Assembly (NCBI GenBank): GCA_018136815.1
Contig: CM030939.1
Span: forward strand, 1,678,208 to 1,742,207
Direction: 5' to 3'
Source: Isochrysis galbana
Lineage: Eukaryota > Haptophyta > Isochrysidales > Isochrysidaceae
DNA length: 64,000 nt
The translations under genes were made by a program, and so were the position numbers. Positions 1-10,283 of this stretch are shown here, one piece after another (the first letter of the stretch is position 1; each line of letters begins with the position of its first letter). The notes under the pieces are model-generated. The model did no database searches. It saw nothing but the letters and a program-made list of their open reading frames with translations, and had not been told where the DNA came from.

Positions 1-432
1 TTCACAAGGGTTGCATCTCTCTGCGGGTTTCGTTGCAGCTCAAAAGCCCAAATGAAGCTCACGCACCACGTTAGAGCTGCACAGTTCACCCTGCACGCCT
101 GGATCACCCATGCATTCGACTCATAGTGGTAGAAGTTGTGCCATGCACAGCCTTTCTTTCAGCACGTGAATGTGCGGAGACGCCGGACAAAGAACTATGC
201 GCGAGGAGGCTGTGATGTCCAAGGGCCCTAGAGCTCATCACGACGTGCAGTAGGCTAAAAGCAAGAACCTTGTTGCGTGTGCGCACCGCGCTGACTGTCC
301 GATCGGTGCTCGTTGCATCATGTAAGGCTGGCTCGCCCTAGCTCAAAGCCTCTACATTCATGAGCGCACAATGGCCGGATATGACAGCAACACAATGCCT
401 CGTCACCAAAATATGGCAGCCGCTCGGAACTC
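1..432. other. No gene recognised
   Basis: I see no coding segment with a recognisable domain here. The stretch contains only short open frames on both strands and probably holds the 3' flank of the CS-domain gene that ends at 433. Confidence 0.4.
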
Positions 433-1786
433 CTACTGTGCGTCAAGCCGGAGCGTGGCCCACGGCCTCACATCCGGCTTAACCATAGTGATCACGACCT
501 CTCCATCTTCCATGGTCCAGGCGCAGTCGTCTGGTGAGACAGTCTCGAAGAGAGGAGCGATGGTCACAATATTGGCTCCGTCGATACTAACATCAATCCG
601 GTCGCCTCGGCCATGGCCCACCTTCACGCGACGCGCTGAGCCATGACCAGTGGGCGCTCCACGAACACGGACCTGCCATTGGAGGAGTGGGAGTGGGGCC
701 CGCACCCATTGGTAGACGCAAACGATACGCGGGTGGCGCGCAAGCTGCCGACCGGCGCCGCTCGAGGCAGGAGTGCATCCCTGGGGGCAAAGTGCCAGAT
801 GGCTGCCGCTCTCCGCTCGCTGTGCTGATCTCAAAGCAAGCGTGGCAAACGGGCCTGCGTCTCACCTCGACCTCGTCCTCTGTCTGGCTCCAAGAGTACA
901 CGCCGTGGTCCCCCTTGGCGAGGTGCTCGCCATCGGCGTGATTCGACCTTGCCGCTTCCTCCATGTGGCCTCGGCGGGCGCTTTGTACCCACTCGGCGTC
1001 GTGAGCCAACTCCTCCACCCGAAAGTCCACGTTCACCTCGGCACCCATGCCGGACACACCGTCTTCGCGCTCGCAACGGCCTATGTAGACATCACCGTGA
1101 ATCGAGAGCCCGGAGAGCCCTGCAGCGGCGGCCAGCAACTCCGCGCGACGGTTCCGTGGCCGCTTCCTCAGAGCGCCGACCTCATCGATGTACATTCGCA
1201 CTGAGCGCCACCCGTTCGTGGCCGAGCCCTGCGCCAGCGGGTAGGCCTCGCACGCCCCGCCCGCCGCGAGCGCGGTCATCGTGCTGGCCGACGGAGCCTT
1301 GAGTGTCTCGGCCGCGCCGGCGGCGCCACCAGCCAGCATATTTCTCAGCCGACCTGCTGTCTCGCGCGAGACGGTCGCGGTGTCCATCGCTGCGTCACTC
1401 GCAAAGCGTGGCGCCAGCAGCGCCGAGAGAACGTCAGACGGGCCAGAAATCGCGCTTTCGGCAGCGACAGGCTGAGCGTCATCGGCAGGTACTCGCACAA
1501 ACTCGAACCGCTTGCCGGCTGTCCTTGCCTCTTCCGCCCGCACGGCACGCTTCTCATTCCTCTCCTCCGCAAGCTCAATCTCGACTCCACGCGAGCGCAG
1601 ATAGGCAATCTTCTCAGCCTCGGTGTGAAGTGGAGGCTCGTCGGGGGGCGCGGGGGTTTGAGCGGGCGCGGCGTGAGGCGCGGCAGGCTCTGGCTGCATG
1701 ATGCCCGCGGCAGAGAGCAGCGCAAGCTTCTCTTCTTCACTGAGAGAGTCGAGGTGGCGCCCCGCGAGGAGAGTTTCGAGGGACAT
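433..1786 (-). CDS. CS (p23/NudC-like) domain protein, two exons
   Basis: Predicted 386-residue protein of two exons, 1786-866 and 672-433. The 193-bp intron starts GTGAGA and ends GGCAG, phase 0. The CS fold is split by the intron. Exon 1 ends with the opening strand (YSWSQTEDEVE) and exon 2 continues VRVRG..., then the typical SPDDCAWTMEDGEVVITM segment and PWATL. CS domains act as HSP90 co-chaperone or NudC-type client-binding modules, so a chaperone-adaptor role in the cytosol is the family expectation. The first 295 residues are Ala/Glu-rich with no domain I can name. They include a more structured stretch around residues 190-280, containing IDEVGALRKRPRNRRAE and DVYIGRCERE. The start at 1786 is the first ATG of the frame and lies just downstream of a GA-rich tract. 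The CS domain is convincing; the exact chaperone subfamily is not. Confidence 0.75.
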
Positions 1787-2046
1787 GGGGAGAAAGAGGG
1801 AGATGTCGGGCGCGCGCGCGGGTGGGTGGATGGGTGAGGGCGGGGTGGGGAGAGCGAGCGAGCAAGCAAAGGGGAGGGCGAGAAGGGGGGGGGAGAGAGG
1901 GATAGGGAAGGGGGGAGAGGGCGGGACGAGAGAGGCCGAGACGGCTCTTCTCCCCTCTCTCTCCTTCTGTTTCTTGACATCGATTTGATTTCTACATTTA
2001 GAGGAGGGGCACTCTAAAAATAAGTCCCAGAGGGATTTTGCATTGC

Positions 2047-2245
2047 GAATTCAACCTAGATGGGAAATACGGTGCAGGGGCCTGCAAATACAGCCAAATA
2101 CATATGTATTTGGCCTCCGGCCAAATACATTTCAAATACATTCGAGGCCTACAACCCAGGACACGCTTCAAATACAGCAAAATACAACTGTATTTGGTCT
2201 CTGGCCAAATACGGTAAATACGTATTTCCCATCTAGGGAATTCAA
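2047..2245. mobile_element. hAT-like MITE, family A copy 1 (complete)
   Basis: A 183-bp element at 2055-2237 has perfect 17-bp terminal inverted repeats (CCTAGATGGGAAATACG and its complement). It is flanked by an exact 8-bp target-site duplication GAATTCAA (2047-2054 and 2238-2245). Its interior consists of palindromic AAATACATATGTATTT and GGCCTCCGGCC modules. No coding capacity is seen. An 8-bp duplication is typical of hAT transposons, so I infer a non-autonomous hAT relative. Related copies lie at 8114-8490 and 40945-41035. Confidence 0.85.
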
Positions 2246-2499
2246 TAGTGACTCAACAGCGCACCAACGCAGTTGAGTCGCCCACAGTTGAGTCACTCTT
2301 GAGTTACCTCGAAAAACCCTCTAGTAGAGTGTAGAGCATCACAAAGCATCGCGGAATCGCGGCTTGGAAGAAGGCACACACACACATATTAAGGGGTATT
2401 CATTCACGGTGTGTGGTGCTCTCACAGCCAATTTATCAAGCTGGTGCTCGAAGTTCGCTCGAGGTTCACGAGTGATCGATACTGCAGACCACCCCAGCC

Positions 2500-2800
2500 T
2501 CCCTAACCTAGGGCGGCCAAACAATATTTTAACTTCTAAGAGCTAAGAGTGGAACAATGAAAAAAGTCGGGATTGAGGATTGAGGAAATGGCAAATGGCG
2601 AAATTATGGAAATGGAAATGCACCAAAGTAAAGCCTAAAGCGGTAGAAACCCCGGAAATCACCCATCTAGCATCTAGTCTAGCACAGCATTCACATTTTC
2701 GATGCCCTTTGGGCCCAGACGCCCAGACCCCCCCAGGAAGCCCCCACATCGAAGAGTCGAAGAGCGTAACCCAGCAACGGCAAAATACAAAATAAGCCTA
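2500..2800 (+). repeat. Dispersed repeat family B, copy 1
   Basis: This stretch matches the reverse complement of 62575-62812. Shared landmarks in order are CTAGGGCGG.CAAACA, ATTTTAACTTCTAAGAG, AGCGGTAGAAACCCCGGAAA, CACCCATCTAGCA, TCGATGCCCTTT, CAGACCCCCCC and AGCGTAACCC. The copies are colinear with small indels, as expected of an old interspersed element. No coding potential or clear termini are visible. It is followed at 2846-2885 by a short GGCAGGA tandem tract. Confidence 0.7.
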
Positions 2801-3439
2801 AATAATTTACCAAATATAAATACGTACGGGACGAGCCACAAGGCGGGAGCAGGAGGCAGGAGGCAGGAGGCAGGAGGCAGGCGGGAGGAGGCTCCTCGAT
2901 CGAGGAGGGAGTGAGTAAGGAAGCGGGCCGAAGCGGGCGTGGCTGCGAGATATCTATTTTAGGGCCGCGCGCGTGGTGAGATGCTGAAGAGGTGTTCTTT
3001 TTTCTTGCTCGACGGTCGTCCCCCGCCCGACCGAGAGTGAGTGCTCCTCACCACCAAGAGTGACAAAATCCTGGAAGTTAGAAGTTACAAAGTATACTGG
3101 AAGTTACGAAGTAAACTGGAAGTTACAGAGTATACTGGAAGACGCTCCCTCTGGCTTCGTCAGCGCCCTCAAAAGAAAACACCGGGTGGGAAGGTCCTCC
3201 CGCTTTATAACTGTAGTCACAGGCGAGGAGAGAGAGGCTCGCATAGTCTGGAGAAGAGCCCGAGCGGTGTGGAGAGAGAGTTTACTGGAGGCGGGAGGAT
3301 AAAGAAGAGAGGAGAGAGAGACGGAGGAGAGGGAAGAAGGAAATCTGAGAGGGGTGGCGTGTTGCGAGAAGAAGGAGAGAGGAGAGAGACGTAGAGTGGA
3401 GGGAAGAAGGAAGCCTAGGGGGGGGGGGGGGGGGAGAAG

Positions 3440-3497
<58 letters not shown>

Positions 3498-3780
3498 GGA
3501 GGGAGAGAGAGAGAGAGAAAGAGAGGGAGGGAGAGAGAGAGAGAGAGAGAGGAGGTCGTCGGGGGGGGAGGGACGGACGGACTTCGGGAGAGAGAGGAGA
3601 GGAGAGGCGGAGAGAGGAAATATAGAAAGGGAGAGGCAGAGATTCATGGGAACGGACGTGGGTGAGGAGCAGCAGAGAGTAATTCTCTCGTGCGAGGAGG
3701 AGAAGAAACGGTTCTTGTTATCGTGAGATTTTCCTCTTGTGGATGAAGGAGATGAAAGAGGGAGGGAGGATGTGTGTGTG

Positions 3781-3816
<36 letters not shown>

Positions 3817-3941
3817 GGGGGAGGAGGGAGAGATGACAGAGAGAAATGGGCGAGAGGAAGTGGGAGAGAGATAATCAAAGGGATGTGAGAGGAGAGAGAG
3901 AGGGCGGCGGGGGGGGGGGGGGGGAGAGAGAGAAGAGAGAT

Positions 3942-3978
<37 letters not shown>

Positions 3979-4021
3979 CGCCAAGACGCGAGAGCCAAGA
4001 AGAGAGTAGAGAGAGAGACGG
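2801..4021. repeat. GA-rich microsatellite tract upstream of the carrier gene
   Basis: Long (GA)n runs dominate, for example about 3440-3560, 3780-3815 and 3925-4000, with poly-G tracts near 3420 and 3905. Open frames here only translate the microsatellite (RERERE or SLSLSL) and are not genes. Near 3060-3140 the unit GGAAGTTACA/GAAGTATACT is repeated several times. Confidence 0.8.
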
Positions 4022-6504
4022 ATGTCCACCTCTTCTTCCTCCAGCCCAGAGCGCAGCCGTCTGGTTCGAAGCGTGTCTGAGAACATTCACGCCCGCGCAT
4101 CGACGCTCGTCCGCACTGTCTCTGAGGACAGCCGCGCCCTCGAGGCCAGCAGGCAGCAGCTCGCTTCCACCATCTCCCACCTCTCCGTCTCAGCAGAGGT
4201 GACAGGGGGAGAAGTAGAGGAGGAAGGGGGGAAGGGGGGGGAGGAAGGGGGGGAGGGGAAGGAGTGGAAGAGGGGGAGAGGGGGAGAAGGGGGAGAGGGG
4301 GAGAAGAAGGGGAGAAGTTGGGAGAAGGGGAGAAGGGGAGAAGGGGGAGGGGGGGAGGTTAACTCAAGCGGCTGGGCTTCTGGGCAGCTTGCAGGGGACC
4401 TGGGCGGCACACGCGCACGCGCACACTCAGACACACACTCGCACTCACTCACTCACACACTCGCACGCACACACGCACACACTTTCACACTCACAGGCGC
4501 GGGGAAGAGGAGGGGAGGAGGCTCTCTGGAGGGCTTTCTTCCTAGCGGCTGGGCGTCTCGGTGTCGTTCTGTGTGGTTGCCGTTCTTGGGGTGTGCGAGG
4601 CAGGGGAAGACTTCTGGAGGAGGGCGTAGAGGAAGCTGAGGGCGGAGAGGCCTTGGCCATCGGCCGACCTTCTGGTGTCGACAGAGGTGGGGATTGGACT
4701 CCAGAGCCGTCTTGCCCGCTTCTTTGGGGCTCTAGCCATTTTTCTGGCGTCAACGGAGTTTGCTTTGGCGTCCCTTGGGAGCTCACGAGGGGGCCCGTGA
4801 GGGGGGGGGGGGGAGGTGGCCTCATGTGGGATCGTTTTTGTAGGTGCAGAGCCGGGGTTCTTTTGAAGGGAAATTGAATAGGCTGCGGAGGGAAGAGGGT
4901 GCCACCTCCAGAGGGGTGGTTGCAGCGGGTCGCGTAGGGAGTTAGGGAAGTCAAGTCGCACACTCGGCCTCCTCAGCGACAGTGGAGAAGGACGTCACTG
5001 GAGCCGTTGCGGCATCCAGAGTTGCCCACCTCTGGGACGAGGTGAAGCTCAGCTGAGCACGAGGTAGGAGACGGGAAACGCAGACGGCTGCGGCGGTTCG
5101 GGAGCAGACGTGGAACCAACCTGCCCCTGCTGCAACGATCTGCGGCCAACGGGGAATTGCCACGAGGGCAGCGTCTCGCAGTGGAGCGGGGCGTTCCACA
5201 GGCATGGAGACACCGGCAGACCCGTAATCACCGACCTGTCATGTCACTGCTTCCCTGTTGGTAGGAGACATTCAAAGTAGCATACCGCTCGACCGGGCTA
5301 GGGTTCTACGCGGTGGCGATGCGCTTCTTTGGCATGCCGCTCGAGCGGCTCGCAATGGTTCTGAACTCGTCGCAGGTCAGCGGACGCGGCCAGTTCAGCC
5401 AGGCCGTCAAGATTGTATTCGGGGACGGCGTACTGGCGCCCTTCCGCAACGTGGGGCGTGCCTCGATCGTCGCGTGGTTCCTCCAGTATTCCGTGATGGG
5501 GTGCGTGTTCCAGGTGTGTGATCGCACGCTCTCGCAGCTATTTGGGGTTAAGACAATACCCTACGGAGACGAGCTGATGGGCCGGCCGAACGACTCGGCG
5601 CTAAGCGCCGCGGACCAGGTGCGCCATCCGCACGCACCCTTCGCCTGCCGGCTGCCCGCCACCCGCATATGCGCCGTGCGCACGACTCATCCGTGAGCGC
5701 TGGTGCTCGCGCACATGCGCCCAGATCAAATCATCGACGAAGATCCTTCTTACGCCGATGCTTGCGGGTGCGATCGAGTCCACTGTCTCGAACCGCGCCG
5801 AAGCGCAACGCTTCTACGGCATCCAGAAGTTCGCCAAGATCGAGGCGACGCTTAACACCAATGTTGTCGCGCGTGGGCTCGGTCCCGGCTTCTGCGCCAA
5901 CGCCTCACGCAATTTCATCATGGCGTCGTCTAGCTTCGTCGTCACGCCACTTCTCTACCAGCGCTACTATCCGCAGGAGAAAAAGGACGCTCGCTCGCTC
6001 TTTTGGTTTGGGTTGGGCATCAATATTTTCGCAGGTGGGTGGGGCGGCGCGCAAGGGGGCGGCCACCGTGTCACCTCTAACTCGGGCAACCCCCGCGCCA
6101 GGCGAGCATGGCTGTCACGCCATGACGCTCGCGGCCCACGACTGGTACTTAGCACGCCTTAGGCTGACCGGCCTCCTCCCCCCTTGACTATCGGGCCGCC
6201 AGGCAACATGATTGCAATCACGCAGCAGGCGCTGTGGGGGCGCGCGCTCGATTACGGCGCCGTCGGTGGAGGCCGCCCCATTTCGTATGGTGCCGTCATC
6301 CGCGACGGGCTTAAGTCGGAGGGCATCGCAGCCTTCATCACTCCGACCAAGTGGTTTGCACGCGTGCTGATGAACGCACCGGTACAGGGAACGCTCCCAT
6401 GGTTCTTCAACGAGATCTTGCCCATTGGGGAGCCCGCGGCCCTGGAGGGAGCGCGTAGCATCGCACGGTCGTTTAAGGGAATTGGCAGCCCCGCACCGCG
6501 CTGA
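4022..6504 (+). CDS. Mitochondrial-carrier-like membrane protein, five exons
   Basis: Predicted 412-residue protein. Exons are 4022-4198, 4946-5041, 5265-5618, 5725-6034 and 6203-6504; all introns are GT-AG and the phases are consistent. The first 90 residues are Ser-rich and polar, possibly a targeting or regulatory extension. Three weakly similar blocks of about 100 residues follow. Each has a hydrophobic helix and a Gly/aromatic/basic turn, for example GVLAPFRNVGRAS, ARGLGPGFCANASRN and PTKWFARVLMNAPVQG. This is the layout of SLC25-type carriers. The canonical PX[DE]XX[KR] signatures are degenerate, so the substrate is unknown and the family call is an inference. The first intron (747 bp) is filled with G-rich and ACTC microsatellite. 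An inner-mitochondrial or plastid-envelope carrier is most likely; a carrier-derived protein without transport activity is possible. Confidence 0.6.
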
Positions 6505-7444
6505 GGCATATAGCATGTGCCATCCACGAGCGCTGCGGCTCGCCAGTTTTCGTCGGGATCGCGCTGGACGAATTTGTGGGGCTCGATTCATGACCCCGAT
6601 GCGCACATTCGAGTCACCCAGTTGCCGTTAAGTTCGGCCGACAGTTGGCCCTACGGTTGAGCTCCTCACTTGGCGCCGTGCATGGGGCGCCTCGCCCTGC
6701 AGCATCACCCCCGTTCGATCAGGGCTCCCGTCCTGGATCGGCATGTGTCAACGACTCGCTCCTGACCTGTGTGTCCACCCTTTTCACTTCGTTTCTACAT
6801 ACTCAACTCAAGGCGTCACTCTCCTCTCCGAGGAAGGGGCGTGCGTATCGTTGGCTCGTGCTCTTTGCGGTAGTAATGCGGCAAAGACTCGAAGCTCGTT
6901 GAAGGAATGCATCCGGCATGTGCGTACCTTCAGCACCCACCACCACTCGCATGGCGCAAATGGTTCGTGGTGTGGCTATTGCTGTTGTCGTCCTCAACAG
7001 CCGTCAAACATCAAACTCCTCAGGTATTGATTTCTGCATCTTCGACCGAGATGACTTTAATTATGTCATCTCGGTCAATTCTACTATCTCGTCGTCAGGC
7101 AATTCATGTAGCACGCGCCCATCTCCTGTCGTTGGCGCACTTACCTCGGCGACGGAGTAAGTCCGGAGCGAATAGCCCTCTCACTTTGAGCGAAGGTGTC
7201 ATTGCATCTCTGCGTGCCGAGTGGCGGCGCACGAAGCTGGGTAGTTCTCGCCGTCCATGGGGAGATCGGGAGCGAGTGGGAGCCCGTGTATCGAATGCCA
7301 CTCCATCTTGGTGTTTTACTTTAGACGTATCAGCCGATATGTGGCCCGCGTGTTTTGGGGCATCGACAATGTGCACACACTGTAAAAAAAGGGGGCGGCG
7401 GGAGCCACCAAGAGCGGCGGGCGGTGAAACTAGTACGCCCCAAC
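6505..7444. other. No gene recognised
   Basis: This is the 3' flank of the carrier gene. Open frames such as the one at 6907-7455 have no recognisable domain and no partner exon. I call nothing here. Confidence 0.4.
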
Positions 7445-7600
7445 TATCGTGCTAAAATGTAGCAGGGGCATGGAGCGCGCGCCGACTCCCACCTCTTTGG
7501 CCGTCATGACCGCCAGTAGGGGCGATGTGCCCATGGACACGCCGCCGTCGCCGAAGCGTCCGCGCCCGGACGACCCGCCCAACCAAGTGCACGCGAGACA
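7445..7600 (+). mobile_element. Fragment resembling the ORF1 start of the LINE
   Basis: The ATG at 7470 begins MERAPTPTS. DNA around it matches the ORF1 start of the full-length LINE at 31022 (MERAPTAPTS), including ATGGAGCGCGCGCCGAC. Further on both are Pro/Lys/Arg-rich (TPPSPKRPRPDDPP here). Similarity fades after roughly 100 bp and no ORF2 follows. I read it as a relic of a related LINE family. Confidence 0.55.
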
Positions 7601-7939
7601 GCTCTCGCGCGCCAGCCCGCAACACGCACGAACAGCACACCATGGCAGCCATTGCCATTGCAGGCTGTCATGCCGACCAGCTCTCTCACACACTCACCAT
7701 CCACTGACACCAACGCCAAGAGCACGCTCCACACAACTCCCATACATATACATAGGGATAAGGAATAGGGAAGGCCTCGGGTCCGGGCCCCTACACTGCC
7801 GTGGTACCGCCCTCGCGCTCTCGCTCTCGCGCTAGGGGCTAGGGGCCGGCCCGGCGGAGGGTCCTCTCGTCCGTGAAGCTGCAGCTGCACGCTGCACGGC
7901 CCTTGCAGATCTCGTCGCGAGCACTCTGCACTCCTCGAG

Positions 7940-8015
7940 AAATAGAAGACTGCGCCTCAGCCTCAGGCGAGAAGCGTTCAATCACCATCACCCATAGCAT
8001 GGATGGAGCATGGAA
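7940..8015 (+). repeat. Subrepeat shared with the element at 30 kb
   Basis: GGCGAGAAGCGTTCAATC followed by ACCATCACCCA..GCATGG matches the tandem subrepeats at 30250-30430 inside the hAT-like element D. Only this short module is present. Confidence 0.55.
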
Positions 8016-8113
8016 AAGCTTAGATATGAATATGAGCTAGTTGTTGTTACCTTAGACTTAGAGTAACTTAGAGCTTAGAGCTCTATTTTTACTTATGCTA
8101 ATATCGGTCGGGG

Positions 8114-8490
8114 GACAGCAGCCTAGATGGGAAATACGGTACTAGGGCCTGCAACTACGGCCAAATACCAAATACAAATACGGGTGTATCTGCATCTGGC
8201 CTCCGGCCAAATAAATACATTTCACATTTCAAATGCATTCGAGGCCTACAACCCAGGACGCGCTTCAAATACATATGTATATGGCCTTTGGCTAAATACG
8301 GAAAATACGCATTTCCCATCTAGGGACACCAGCCAAATACATATGTATTTGGCCTTTGGCTAAATACGGAAAATACGTACTACTCCTATTTCCCATCTAG
8401 GGACACCAGCCAAATACATATGTATTTGGCCTTTGGCTAAATACGGAAAATACGTACTACTCCTATATATTTCCCATCTAGGGACACCAG
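8114..8490. mobile_element. hAT-like MITE, family A copy 2, with triplicated right end
   Basis: The left terminus CCTAGATGGGAAATACGG starts at 8122. The right terminus ATTTCCCATCTAGG occurs three times, ending at 8324, 8401 and 8482. Each is followed by GACACCAG, and the left flank is GACAGCAG, so the 8-bp duplication survives with one mismatch. The units at 8325-8401 and 8402-8482 are tandem copies of the right arm plus the duplication. The final copy ends only about 60 bp upstream of the DGAT2 start codon. Confidence 0.8.
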
Positions 8491-8547
8491 CCAGCTCAAA
8501 GAGAGGGAGTCCAAATCGGGACCTCGCTCTTCTCCCGCGAACAAAGA

Positions 8548-9635
8548 ATGGGAGCGCCGCCTGCGCCTCCGCCGTGCAGTTGGAAGTCCTTCTTGGTGGT
8601 GGGCGTGCTCTTCCCCCTGCACATCGTGGCGGGTGTGTTAACATGGCCGGTGCTGCTCATTCTTCTCGTGCGAGGCTCCACTACAGCCCTCGTTCTACTC
8701 CTCCTCTACACACCTCTCTTTCTGTTCCCCGCTCAGCGAAGGATGCCTGGGTGGAAGGGAGCCCAAGCTCTCTGGAGATGGTTCGACTACGAGAGGACGT
8801 GCCCTTCCTACTTTGGCACGTTTGGACTGTATGGTGCGAAGCAACACATCGATCCCCACCAGCAGTACGTCGTCGCATCTCATCCCCATGGCACAGTCAT
8901 CTTCCAGCGGACGTATTGGCAGACGGAGTTGCTCGGCCGCTTCTTCGAGCGGCGCGGCTGGAGGATGATTGGCGCGTCGGTCATATTCCGTATCCCCATC
9001 GTCCGAGAGCTTAGTCTCCTCTTCGGCGCGATCGATGCAGGTTCTGCACAGTGCGCGCGACACGAAGCTGCCGCGGAGTCCGCGCCAGCGCACTGACACA
9101 CTGACGCACTAACGCACCCTCTCACATGGTCGCTGCTCCTATCGCAGATAAGGCAATGTGCGAGAAGGTACTGCGCTCGGGCACCAACCTGGTCGTGTTT
9201 CCCGGTGGTCTCGACGAGGCGAATACGCTGGGCACCACCAGTGGCGACGTGCGCATCAAGACCCGCACCGGCTTCATCCGCCTCGCCATCAAGCATGGCG
9301 TGCCAGTGCTGCCCACTTTCACTTTTGGAGAGCTTGATGCAGTCGATGCGGTCGCCCTCCTGCCCCCCGCCGCCACCCAGTGGGTGAAGCGCAATCTGAG
9401 AATGTCGACCACCTTCTTTGCCGGGCGGTGGGGCACCTTTATTCCAAAACGGGTGCCCTTCAACATGTGTGTCGGAGCGCCTATACCGGTCACCAAGATG
9501 GACCCGTCGGAGACCGAGGTGTTTGCCATGCAAGTTGAGCGCGTGCACGAGGCATACAAGTCGGAGATCCAACGCCTTTACGAGGAGAACAAGCGCAAGT
9601 TTGGCTACGATGACAGGCCGCTCGTCTTCATCTAA
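8548..9635 (+). CDS. DGAT2: Diacylglycerol O-acyltransferase type 2 (DGAT2/MOGAT family)
   Basis: Predicted 326-residue enzyme from exons 8548-9040 and 9148-9635 (107-bp intron, GT-AG, phase 1). It should transfer an acyl group from acyl-CoA to diacylglycerol (or monoacylglycerol) at the ER or lipid-droplet surface, the last step of triacylglycerol synthesis. Family marks are two N-terminal hydrophobic segments (about residues 15-41 and 45-62), the catalytic HPHG block at 112-115, FPGGLDEA at about 182-189, and RTGFIRLAIKHGVPVLP followed by TFGE. Length is normal for DGAT2. The intron sits between the HPHG and FPGG blocks. The start is the first ATG after the MITE, which may therefore supply or disturb the promoter. 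The family is certain; diacyl versus monoacyl or wax-ester substrate preference cannot be read. Confidence 0.9.
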
Positions 9636-9805
9636 CTAAACTTTCGCGCTCGAGCCAGCTCGTGCGACGCCAATGTAATATCCCCGCTGCAATACGTTGC
9701 GCTGCCACAGCGCTCTCCTTTTGACGATAGATAATATTCAAACGACAGCACGCTCTTGGAGGTGACCTTTACCACTAGTGCACTATTCCTTAGCTCAAAT
9801 TCAAC

Positions 9806-9853
9806 ATAAAAATCTTCTTAAAGATCTCCGCTACGTGTGCGGCGTGAGGCAGC
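9806..9853 (-). mobile_element. Inverted 3'-terminal fragment of the LINE
   Basis: The reverse complement reads GCTGCCTCACGCCGCACACG, then TAGCGGAGATCTTTAAGAAGA. This matches the last 50 bp of the full-length LINE (37240-37290) and of the truncated copy (52835-52880). Confidence 0.7.
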
Positions 9854-9859
9854 GTGCTT

Positions 9860-10200
9860 ATGTACCTCGCGAGCTGGTAACTGGTAAGGGCGCCGTTCCG
9901 GGTTCCGGCCCCTTTGCCCTTTGTTGACGAGAGCCTCCCCCCCCCCCTTGGTGCTTTTCCTTGGGGAGTCGCCTAATATAGGTCGGTTCGCCTCACTGGG
10001 TTTTTACCAATTGTAACTTGTTGGGAGTTAGAATGGGAGCCGGGGGCCTGCGAGGGTGGAGATTTGAAGCGGGGTGCATGTGGCATCAGCACATCAGCAC
10101 GCGTCAAGGTGGCTATGGGCAGATGTGCTGTGGGCTGTGGGTTGTCGTGTTAGTACCGGGCTAGTGAGAGTAGTGGTAGTGGTACTAATGCTCAGTTACA
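9860..10200 (+). repeat. Dispersed repeat family C, copy 1
   Basis: It is colinear with 45480-45812. Shared blocks are GCGAGCTGGTAA, GACGAGAG, CTTGGTGC.TTTCCT, GAGTCGCC, TAGGTCGGT.CGCCTCACTG, TTGTAACTTGT, TGGGAGCCGGGGG, GTACCGGGCTAGTG and GTGGTACTAA.GCTCAG. The terminal part also occurs inverted at 42685-42735. It is non-coding, probably a mobile element of unknown class. Confidence 0.75.
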
Positions 10201-10283
10201 GTTATATCATTATACGACGCATGTGTAGCGGGATTTTTTAAGACTTCATTTCTCAGTTACCATCTATCCGGCACCCTCGCGCC

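Larger units (their letters stand above)
9636..10283. other. Intergenic region made of repeats
   Basis: There is no gene here. It holds an inverted LINE 3' tag (9806-9853), dispersed family C (about 9860-10200) and a second LINE-tail-like motif at about 10215-10240 (ATGTGTAGCGGGATTTTTTA). Confidence 0.7.

Noticed and set aside
3282-4100. Long minus-strand Ser-Leu (SLSLSL) open frame and matching RERERE frames on the plus strand
   Set aside because: These are plain translations of (GA)n/(CT)n microsatellite; composition is periodic and no domain is present.
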